DNA of 25,795 nt from a virus. Shown piece by piece: positions 14,949 to 21,188 of this stretch. The notes under the pieces are model-generated. The model was given only the letters and a program-made list of their open reading frames with translations. It did not search any database and was not told the origin of the DNA. How positions within the stretch are numbered: position 1 is the stretch's first letter; each line of letters begins with the position of its first letter. A program made the position numbers and the translations under genes. The DNA is taken from positions 1 through 25,795 of the IMG/VR virus record IMGVR_UViG_3300032053_000457; one strand, given 5' to 3'.

Positions 14949-14983
14949 GAGGCGGGGCCAGCGATCGACGCCGACCCCGTCTC
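14949..14983 (-). other. Strong stem-loop directly after the major capsid gene
   Basis: On the minus strand, 15 bases starting GAGACGGGG can pair with 15 bases ending CCCCGCCTC around a TCGAT loop. Twelve pairs are Watson-Crick, two are G-U and one position mismatches. It begins 10 bases after the capsid stop, in the only real gap of the operon. No U tract follows, so it is not a typical intrinsic terminator. An mRNA-stabilising 3' hairpin or partial terminator limiting readthrough from capsid to connector is more likely. Confidence 0.6.
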
Positions 14984-14993
14984 GGGTTCACTG

Positions 14994-16583
14994 CTAGCCT
15001 CGGAACATGTTGTACCCCAAGCCGCAGGCGATCGGGACGTAGACGATGGGCGCGCCGTAGCAGCGGTTCTCGTAGTCCTTCCGGGGTGCGGTCTGGGCGT
15101 ACTCGAAGTTGATCCACTCGTCCAGCATGACGCTGAGGATCGGGTTCTCGATATTGGTGTCGGGGTACGGCATCGTATTCGGCAGGATCAAGAACATACC
15201 CTGCGGGATGTTGGGGTCGGTCTCGCACGGGATCGCCCTGCCGGTGCATGGGTGGATGTACCCGTCGACGAAGATCCCCGCCCGCAGGGAGGCCTGCCCG
15301 ATGCCGGCCGGTAGGTTGATCCGCAGCGTGGTAGAGGTGGCGCCGGCGCCGTAGGCCCGGTTGACGTTCGCTCGATCGGCCGGCGAGAAGAGTAGTGTTA
15401 CGTCGTCCGACTGGTAGAGCGCGTAGTAGCACCGGGTCAGGAGGTCGTTGATCTCGGGGATCCCGTCGCCCTGCGAGGCGGAGAGCTTCCCATTGACGTT
15501 GAGGAGCTGGGCGGGGTAGGTCGGCGTGCCGCCGGAGGCGACCAGGCCGAAGAGCTGCGAGACGATGCCGGGATACGCCCTCGTATCACCTGAGTTCTCT
15601 AGGCCGGTGTTCTTGCTCTGCGCGGTGCCGTCGCCGTCGTAGTACGCCTGGGTCGCCGACGCCTTGGTCCCGGTGAACACGAGGTCCTTGATGACCACGC
15701 TGTTCTGCCCGACCATGCCGACGAACGCCGCGTCGACGATCGTCGGGGCTCCCGCGCTGTGCGCGACGTGGGCGATGAAGATCCCGTAGGCGACCGCCCC
15801 CGGGATGACGCTCCATTCGAGGGTGCAGGATGAGTCAGTCGCGGGCGCGGCCAGTGCTGAGGAGATAGTAGAGGGGGTAGAGTACCCGTCGAGCAGGCTG
15901 ACGCCGGCCCCGATCGCGCTGAAGCTCTTGTCGGTCGGATCCGGGAGGGCCTGCCCGTTCGGGATCGTAGTGAGCGCGTCCTGGGCCGCCGAGGCGGTCA
16001 TCGCGCGCACGAATGCGTAGTAGTCGTAGCCGGTATTGAGCGCCACGTTGTTCGACTTGACGCTCGTGTTCTCGGTGAACGCCGTGATGGTGGGTGTCCC
16101 GAGGTAGTACGGGTTCCCGCCGAACTTCGCGGCCGCCTCGTTGCGCAGCCCGAGCTTCATGGCCAGCATCGTCGCCCGGTTAAGGGCGTTATCCCAGCTC
16201 CCCGCCGCGGCGATCGCTTCGCGGCTTACCTGGAAGACGCCCGAGGAGACGGTCTTCGGGCTGAAGCTGTACGGCGTGAGGGTAATCGAGGCGGAGTTCC
16301 CGCGCACGCCCTCGGCCGCGAACTTCGACCCGGGGAGCTTGACCCCGGTGATGATCTTGAACTCGCGCGCCAGGGCGCTGCCCTTCGCGCGCGGGATGCG
16401 GTAGAAGTACCCCTGGAGCGTCGCCAACAGGAGCTTGGCGGGTGCCTCCAGGTCGTAACCAGTAAGGCCCAACGTAGTGATGATGTTTGCGGCCTTCTGG
16501 AGCTTCCCGGCCTTCGAGTCGCCGAGCATGATGATGGCCTTCTCGACGGCCTGGTCCAGCTGGGCTGTAAGTTCTGGGTTCAT
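14994..16583 (-). CDS. Major capsid protein with Ig/Fn3-like insertion
   Basis: The product has 529 residues, longer than a usual HK97-type capsid protein. Residues 1-60 are helical. Residues 61-220 and 335-529 carry the capsid core pattern: E-loop-like YRIPRAKGSALAREFKIITG, spine-helix-like NALNRATMLAMKLGLRNEAAA, and a C-terminal ENPILSVMLDEWINFEYAQ beta segment. Residues about 223-316 look like an inserted Ig/Fn3 domain (TLEWSVIPGAVAYGIFIAH, TIVDAAFVG, NSVVIKDLVFTG). The gene directly follows the protease/scaffold gene, with AAGGG upstream of the ATG. High expression is expected, consistent with the hairpin after it. Cys-rich C-terminal segments are present. Confidence 0.85.
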   Translation of the reverse strand: MNPELTAQLDQAVEKAIIMLGDSKAGKLQKAANIITTLGLTGYDLEAPAKLLLATLQGYFYRIPRAKGSALAREFKIITGVKLPGSKFAAEGVRGNSASITLTPYSFSPKTVSSGVFQVSREAIAAAGSWDNALNRATMLAMKLGLRNEAAAKFGGNPYYLGTPTITAFTENTSVKSNNVALNTGYDYYAFVRAMTASAAQDALTTIPNGQALPDPTDKSFSAIGAGVSLLDGYSTPSTISSALAAPATDSSCTLEWSVIPGAVAYGIFIAHVAHSAGAPTIVDAAFVGMVGQNSVVIKDLVFTGTKASATQAYYDGDGTAQSKNTGLENSGDTRAYPGIVSQLFGLVASGGTPTYPAQLLNVNGKLSASQGDGIPEINDLLTRCYYALYQSDDVTLLFSPADRANVNRAYGAGATSTTLRINLPAGIGQASLRAGIFVDGYIHPCTGRAIPCETDPNIPQGMFLILPNTMPYPDTNIENPILSVMLDEWINFEYAQTAPRKDYENRCYGAPIVYVPIACGLGYNMFRG

Positions 16584-16617
16584 TGCAGTGCCCTTCGTGT
16601 TCGTCCCCTTGATGCGC

Positions 16618-18750
16618 TCACTGCTTGGAGGCTGCGTAGACCCGTTCCGCGACCTTCTCCCCGAGCTTCTGGATCATCTCCGGGGTGAGGCTGTCGCCGA
16701 ACTGCTTCTTCAGTTCGTCGACCGCGGCCTTCATCAGGCTACCTGGGTCTGCGCCCTCCGCCTTCTCGGTTCCCTCGACGGGCTCTCCGCCCTTCTTCGC
16801 GATGACGGCTTCCCCATCCTTCTCGACGATGCGCCTGTTGAAACGCTCGACGCTAGCCTTCAGCGTGTCGACCTGCTTCTGCAGCGCCGACTCCCGCTCT
16901 ACGCCGGCCGTACGTTCAGCCTCGCGCTCCGTCTTGATCTTCTCCAACTGACCGTTGATCTCGGCCAGTACCTTTGCCAGCTCCGGCTCTTCTACCTTCA
17001 GAGGTACCACGATAGGGATAACTGGGACTGCCGGTTCGACTACTTTCTCCAGCCCCTCCCCCTCGACTGCCGCCTCCTTAGAACACTTCGCGGCGTGCTC
17101 CTTGACCGTATGATCGTGAACCTCCTGGGCGTTGGCCTTCGTGATGTGGGCCTTAATCCGATCCGAGAGCGACTTCTCGATCGGCTCCCACTTGCCGTCC
17201 GTGACGGTCCAAGCTGCCAGAACCGGCTCGGGGGCTTCACCAGCCGCCCATTCGACGAAGACCTGGCCAGCGGTGACTTTCATCAACTCGCCTGCGACCT
17301 CGGCCATCGCCATCGGCGCCATGCCGACGACCGAAGCGCCGGCGCCTGAGCCACCCGGCTCGTCCTCCTCGGCGAGTTCGGAGGTGATGAACGCCTCCAC
17401 CTGCTCCTTTGCTCCCTCGAGCGCGGCCACCTGGTCCGGGTACCCGCCCTCGTGCTCCTCACCCTCGAACGCCTCACTCGTCACGAGCTCCTCGAGCAGG
17501 GCGAGGATGTAGAGCGCCCGTGCCGCCTGCCTCGTCTTCAGGCTCCCGAGCCAGTCGAGCGCCCCGAGGCTCTCCTTGCGGACCTCCTCCGGGATCTCGA
17601 CCTTGCGCTCGTCCGCTAGCTTGACGAACCTCTCCCCAACTGCCTTCTGCATTTCTGGTGTCATGGCCTTCTCCTCGCGGTCCTTGGCCGCATAGAGGGC
17701 GGCCAGTTGCTTCTTCGCATCGGCTTCGTTGTCGTGCGTCCCGTAGACGTGGCCGTCGGAGTCGACGACCTTGTACTCGTTACCCTCGTGCTTGATCGAG
17801 GGCTTGTGGATCTTGTCGAAGTCCGAGACCCCGAGCTTCTCGGCGCTCGGCGGCCCATCCTTGTCGATCTTCGCCTTCCACGCCGAGACGATCCTCGCCT
17901 TGATGGACTTGGCGTCCTCCGCGCTGTACTTCCCGGCGTTCTTCGGCTTGTTGATGTAGTTCCAAGCCGACCGGATGTGGGCCTCGGTGTCGATCGGGTA
18001 CTTCTTGTTCTTCTCGTCCGCGAACTTGACGTCCCCGTACTTACCCTTGCCCTCCTCGGGCTTGACGTCCTCGCGGGCCTTGACCTTCTCGAGCTCCGCG
18101 CCCAGGGCCTTGGCGAGGCACTCCGCAGCCTCGGCCTTCGTCGCGTGGTGGCCCTCCTCGCAGGAGCGCCCGCAGGTCCATACCTGCTCGAGCTCCGAGG
18201 GAACGAACTTCCGAAGTTCCGTCGCCCCGTTGGCCTTGAGGACCGTGAACGTCGCCCCGTACATGCAGGGGCGGTCGACCAGCGAGACCTCGGTGAGCTC
18301 AGGGACGTAGCGGGTAACGCCCGGCTCATCCGGGTCCGGCCAGCGCTCGGCGTAGCTCCCGGCGATAGAGAAGCCGGTGTTGACGCCCTTCAGGCACTTC
18401 TGCCACTCGTTGTCGTCGACGACCTCGGTCCCGATCTCGACGTGCTTGGCCTCGTCCACCTGGTTGAGGGCGATGACCTTGCCGGCTGCGACCTTGCCGT
18501 GCATCGCGCGGACGTTCCCGAGCGAGAGCCCGTCGAGGTTATCCCCGTGGATGGCCTTGGTCGCGGCGAGGACGTCGTCCGACCACTTCTGGACCTTGAC
18601 CTTGGACCTCCCATAGTCGAACTTCTCCCTAGCCCGGTCCGTCCGCTCCTCGGCCATTACGCCCCACACCTGACGCTTCGCCTCGTCGATCTTCGAGATC
18701 GGGACGAAGATCAGGAGCTTCCCGCCCACGCTGCTAGCTACGGTCGACAT
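16618..18750 (-). CDS. XkdF-like prohead maturation protease fused to scaffold
   Basis: The product has 710 residues. Residues 1-172 match the XkdF/S78-like phage serine protease: LGNVRAMHGKVAAGKV with likely catalytic His84, then GVNTGFSIAGSY and ELTEVSLVDRPCMYGA with likely Ser156. Residues 190-216 carry a CGRSC...GHHATKAEAAEC motif that may bind metal. Residues 248-300 resemble DUF6582 (KYPIDTEAHIRSAWNYI). Residues 320-360 form a small YKVVDSDGHVYGTHDNEADA unit. Residues 380-580 are acidic and unassigned. Residues 585-710 are a charged coiled coil as in scaffolds. It should guide shell assembly, then cleave scaffold and capsid. ATG 18750 has GGAGGG 5 bases upstream. Confidence 0.85.
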   Translation of the reverse strand: MSTVASSVGGKLLIFVPISKIDEAKRQVWGVMAEERTDRAREKFDYGRSKVKVQKWSDDVLAATKAIHGDNLDGLSLGNVRAMHGKVAAGKVIALNQVDEAKHVEIGTEVVDDNEWQKCLKGVNTGFSIAGSYAERWPDPDEPGVTRYVPELTEVSLVDRPCMYGATFTVLKANGATELRKFVPSELEQVWTCGRSCEEGHHATKAEAAECLAKALGAELEKVKAREDVKPEEGKGKYGDVKFADEKNKKYPIDTEAHIRSAWNYINKPKNAGKYSAEDAKSIKARIVSAWKAKIDKDGPPSAEKLGVSDFDKIHKPSIKHEGNEYKVVDSDGHVYGTHDNEADAKKQLAALYAAKDREEKAMTPEMQKAVGERFVKLADERKVEIPEEVRKESLGALDWLGSLKTRQAARALYILALLEELVTSEAFEGEEHEGGYPDQVAALEGAKEQVEAFITSELAEEDEPGGSGAGASVVGMAPMAMAEVAGELMKVTAGQVFVEWAAGEAPEPVLAAWTVTDGKWEPIEKSLSDRIKAHITKANAQEVHDHTVKEHAAKCSKEAAVEGEGLEKVVEPAVPVIPIVVPLKVEEPELAKVLAEINGQLEKIKTEREAERTAGVERESALQKQVDTLKASVERFNRRIVEKDGEAVIAKKGGEPVEGTEKAEGADPGSLMKAAVDELKKQFGDSLTPEMIQKLGEKVAERVYAASKQ

Positions 18751-18763
18751 CTCGGCCCTCCGC

Positions 18764-19012
18764 TTATCGCTCCCACTTCGGGTCCGGCAGGGTGATTACA
18801 CCACCGTCGATCAGCTCCTGCACGCCGGTTACGAACTTCGCCTGCTGTTCCTTCGTTAGTTCCCTCGGGAGGCGCAGGACGCAGCGAATCTCGCCCGGGC
18901 CCAGGGGCTTTAGTACCTCCCGCCTCTCGGCCTTCGCCTCGCGCGCCCTCTTCAGGTTCTCGCTCCGCATCTTGGCGACGGCCTGCCTGTTTGCCTCCGA
19001 ACTCGCGTTCAT
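18764..19012 (-). CDS. Small basic coiled-coil protein, function unknown
   Basis: The product has 82 residues. The N-terminal half is a charged helix (SENLKRAREAKAERREVLKP) and the C-terminal half contains a winged-looking IRCVLRLPRELTKEQQAKFV...ELIDGGVITL segment. The ATG overlaps the preceding stop as ATGA and an AAGGA site lies upstream. It lies just before the protease/scaffold gene. I do not recognise the family. Confidence 0.75.
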   Translation of the reverse strand: MNASSEANRQAVAKMRSENLKRAREAKAERREVLKPLGPGEIRCVLRLPRELTKEQQAKFVTGVQELIDGGVITLPDPKWER

Positions 19013-19359
19013 GGCTGTTCCTTCCCATCGAGGCCAAACACCCGATAGAGGCCGTAGTTATCGGCGTTGACTCCACCCTGCTGGTCGACCCTCCCGAGGG
19101 CGTGGACGACGATCTCCCGCTCCCTCGTCGAGAACTCGAACGGCATGACGAAGTTCTGCTTCCACTGCGTCCTCTCGACGTCTACGAACTCGGCCCTCCC
19201 CTGCTCGTGCTCGGACAGGGCGAGCCTGTCCCTCAGTGCCGCGATGATCTTGTAGTCCGCGAGGCTACCGCTCTCGGTCATCAGGACCCCAAGGAGCACG
19301 AGCCTGTCCTTAACGCTCAGTACGATGCCGCCCTGCGCCGCTGCCGCCTGATCTTCCAT
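19009..19359 (-). CDS. Hypothetical head-module protein
   Basis: The product has 116 residues. The N-terminus is helical (LSVKDRLVLLGVLMTESG, DYKIIAALRDRLALSEHEQG) and the C-terminal half has FSTREREIVVHALGRVDQQGG. The arrangement of helices, with a short ERTQWKQNF link, recalls a recurrent small phage protein of the head region, but I cannot name it. The ATG follows a strong AGGAGG at 6-base spacing, and the stop overlaps the next start (ATGA). Confidence 0.75.
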   Translation of the reverse strand: MEDQAAAAQGGIVLSVKDRLVLLGVLMTESGSLADYKIIAALRDRLALSEHEQGRAEFVDVERTQWKQNFVMPFEFSTREREIVVHALGRVDQQGGVNADNYGLYRVFGLDGKEQP

Positions 19360-19369
19360 CGTCGCCCTC

Positions 19370-19498
19370 CTAGATGTCGCGCCTCAGGTTCGCCTCGTGG
19401 ACGTCACCCGCCGGAACCTCCACGGGGGTGACGGCCGGGACCTCCTCGGGTTCCGGCTCGGGCCTCTCGACGACTTCGACTTCGTTCTCTTCCGGCAT
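19370..19498 (-). CDS. Short acidic Pro/Glu-rich protein
   Basis: The product has 42 residues, beginning MPEENEVEVVERPEPEPEEV and ending GDVHEANLRRDI. AGGAGG lies 5 bases before the ATG, and the stop precedes the next gene's AGGAGG site. Its strong ribosome binding site and exact fit between two genes support real translation. It is disordered and acidic, and no function can be assigned. Confidence 0.7.
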   Translation of the reverse strand: MPEENEVEVVERPEPEPEEVPAVTPVEVPAGDVHEANLRRDI

Positions 19499-19507
19499 GC
19501 TGTCCTC

Positions 19508-20266
19508 CTAGCTCGAGAAGATCGTCAGGTAGCCGGTCGCGTATGCGCCGCCACCGATCTTGTACTGCACCTTGATCGACGCCGCGCGCGTTCCACCCCC
19601 GGCTCCAGTCACCGTTAGGAAGCTGCCGCCCTGCTCGCAGGTGTCGAACAGGAAGAGGCTATCGGCACCCTTACTCCCGCCGTAGATGTGGAAGACCGCG
19701 TCGTGCGTGATCGTGTTCCCGTTCATGGTCACGTCGATCATGTACGAGGTGCTCGGCTTCACGGTGGCACCGTCGTCGACCCAGAGCGAGGACGTGACGT
19801 TCGGGTTGGCCGCCGCGTTGCGCGTCTTGCAGTACAGCGCGCAGCAGGCGAGGCTCGTAGTGATCGCGTACGCCCCCGTGTCCATGTAGAACTGTCCGCC
19901 GATCAACTGGCCGGCGTTGGCGACGTTCGCCGAGACCGAGACGTTGAGCCCGACTACCTTCGCCCCGGCGTAGTTGCTCCTGACCCGCAGGCCCAGCCCG
20001 TACAGTACCGAGCTGTCTACCGCGGGGTTCGAGAACATGAGCTTCGCACCGAACGACCCGCCGCCGGCGATCGACAGCCAGGTACAGTCGAGGATGTTAC
20101 CGTAGTTGCCCGGCGCCGCTGGGACGGTTACGCCGTCGAAGTTCAGCCTCGTCATGACTTTGAAGTTCGGCCGAACCCCGTTACTGATGCGGAAAATCTC
20201 GACCTCCCCCCTTCCTGGCTGGTTCGAGACCAGCGACTCGTAAGCGCTTCTCTGATACCAGTTCAT
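19508..20266 (-). CDS. Beta-rich head-module protein, possible decoration or head fibre
   Basis: The product has 252 residues and a GGAGG site 5 bases before the ATG. The sequence is almost entirely beta, with LRVRSNYAGAKVVGLNVSVSANV, SYMIDVTMNGNTITHDAVFHIYG and ASIKVQYKIGGGAYATGYLTIFS strands. It has several Cys residues (CTW, CCALYC, DTCEQG), but no signal peptide. The first 50 residues (MNWYQRSAYESLVSNQPGRGEVEIFRI) look like an attachment segment. Jelly-roll-like content and location among head genes suggest a capsid decoration or head fibre protein. This is inference only. Confidence 0.7.
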   Translation of the reverse strand: MNWYQRSAYESLVSNQPGRGEVEIFRISNGVRPNFKVMTRLNFDGVTVPAAPGNYGNILDCTWLSIAGGGSFGAKLMFSNPAVDSSVLYGLGLRVRSNYAGAKVVGLNVSVSANVANAGQLIGGQFYMDTGAYAITTSLACCALYCKTRNAAANPNVTSSLWVDDGATVKPSTSYMIDVTMNGNTITHDAVFHIYGGSKGADSLFLFDTCEQGGSFLTVTGAGGGTRAASIKVQYKIGGGAYATGYLTIFSS

Positions 20267-20311
20267 TTTAGCCTCCGTGCCCCTAGGGGCTGCTCACCTC
20301 TGTCCGCTCCG

Positions 20312-20827
20312 TTACCGCACCAGCAGAGCCGTCACGCTCACGCGCTGGCCGCTTCCCATGCCGGTGCTGACCCTCGCCCGCAGGTACTGAACGGGCGCCC
20401 CGGCCTGTACTAGCGTCTTCGTATAGACTCCCGCCACGGTGATCGCGCTCCCGAACGGCGCCCAGGTCCCCGCGAAGTTCGGATCGTCAGAGACTTCGAT
20501 CTGGACCGCCCCGGCCGGAGTCGGCGTCGCGGTACGGGTAGGCGTGGTAGTCGGGGTGGGCGTCGCCGTCGAGGCCCCCGTCGGGGTAGCCGTAGCGGTT
20601 GGCCAGGCCCCCCAGGTGATCACCAGCGTGACATACCGCGGCTGTACCCGGTTGTTCCAGCAGTGTAGGACCGGGCCGGTCCCGGACGTCGCGTCCGAGA
20701 GCAGCGTGAACGGGCCGAGGTTCCCTTCGCCCGGCTCGAAGATGAACGGCTGCGCCGCGATCGAACCGATCAGCGCTGCGACGACCATGACGACCAGTAT
20801 TCCGAACGCCCTCGCAAACGGTCTCAT
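20312..20827 (-). CDS. Signal-peptide beta protein with internal Thr-Pro insertion
   Basis: The product has 171 residues. Residues 1-25 (RPFARAFGILVVMVVAALIG core) look like a signal peptide or signal anchor. Residues 36-75 and 105-171 together resemble a small beta-sandwich phage decoration domain (ATSGTGP, YVTLVITWGA, then AVQIEVSDDPNFAGTWAPFG, VQYLRARVSTG, SVTALLV). Residues 76-104 are a Thr-Pro run placed in the turn between two strands of that domain. ATG 20827 overlaps the upstream stop as ATGA. It may be a surface-exposed decoration or secreted binding protein. Confidence 0.72.
   Translation of the reverse strand: MRPFARAFGILVVMVVAALIGSIAAQPFIFEPGEGNLGPFTLLSDATSGTGPVLHCWNNRVQPRYVTLVITWGAWPTATATPTGASTATPTPTTTPTRTATPTPAGAVQIEVSDDPNFAGTWAPFGSAITVAGVYTKTLVQAGAPVQYLRARVSTGMGSGQRVSVTALLVR
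20516..20602 (-). repeat. Thr-Pro insertion inside a beta domain
   Basis: About 29 codons (residues 76-104) of Thr/Pro/Ala, with TPTPTTTPTRTATPTP at the end, interrupt what is otherwise a continuous beta domain. The composition matches the linkers of the adhesin at the left edge of the window. Confidence 0.8.
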
Positions 20828-21066
20828 GCCTCACTCTCCCTGGGTTGCCCCATCTGCTTGATCTTGATTTCAGCCGCGTGTATGAGTTTAACGACCTTCC
20901 TCGGCCCCAACTTCCGCGCCGCTTCCTCTGCCAGCAACTTCGCTACGAGCTTCTCGGCACCCGCCTCGATCCGAGCCTTCCGCGTCGCCTCGTTGCAGCG
21001 GCCGATATGGATTAGCAGCCAGCCGTTAAGGGCGAGGGACGCGCAGAGCCAGACCCAGTCAGCCAT
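20824..21066 (-). CDS. Small membrane protein with basic coiled tail
   Basis: The product has 80 residues. Residues 3-21 (DWVWLCASLALNGWLLIHIG) form one membrane segment, followed by a charged helix (TRKARIEAGAEKLVAKLLAEEAARKLG). The start codon overlaps the stop of the 40-residue gene (TAATG), and the stop overlaps the next start (ATGA). A single membrane helix with a cytoplasmic coil resembles some phage lysis accessory or envelope-associated proteins. The function is not established. Confidence 0.68.
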   Translation of the reverse strand: MADWVWLCASLALNGWLLIHIGRCNEATRKARIEAGAEKLVAKLLAEEAARKLGPRKVVKLIHAAEIKIKQMGQPRESEA

Positions 21067-21188
21067 TACAGCAGCCCCAGCCAGAGCAGGAACATCAGCA
21101 CGAGGAAGGCGACCGGGAGGAGCTTAACGAGCCAGCCTAGGCCGCGCTGAGTTTGGAAGGTCGGAGTCCACGGGTCCTTTACGTTCAT
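21066..21188 (-). CDS. Tiny hydrophobic membrane protein
   Basis: The product has 40 residues: a polar start (MNVKDPWTPTFQTQRG) and one C-terminal membrane helix (WLVKLLPVAFLVLMFLLWLG). ATG 21188 overlaps the portal stop as ATGA, a GGGGGAGGG site lies upstream, and the TAA overlaps the next start (TAATG). The double coupling supports translation. Together with the next gene it forms a pair of small membrane proteins inside the head module. A holin-like role is possible but untested. Confidence 0.68.
   Translation of the reverse strand: MNVKDPWTPTFQTQRGLGWLVKLLPVAFLVLMFLLWLGLL

Noticed and set aside
16477-18795. Long plus-strand open frames opposite the protease/scaffold gene (up to 362 codons)
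   Set aside because: They are Asp/Leu/Arg-rich shadows produced by high GC. The minus frame shows catalytic motifs and domain order.
20279-20290. Perfect 12-base palindrome GCCCCTAGGGGC between genes
   Set aside because: A real hairpin could form only about four pairs around a CTAG loop and no U tract follows, so it is not supported as a terminator.
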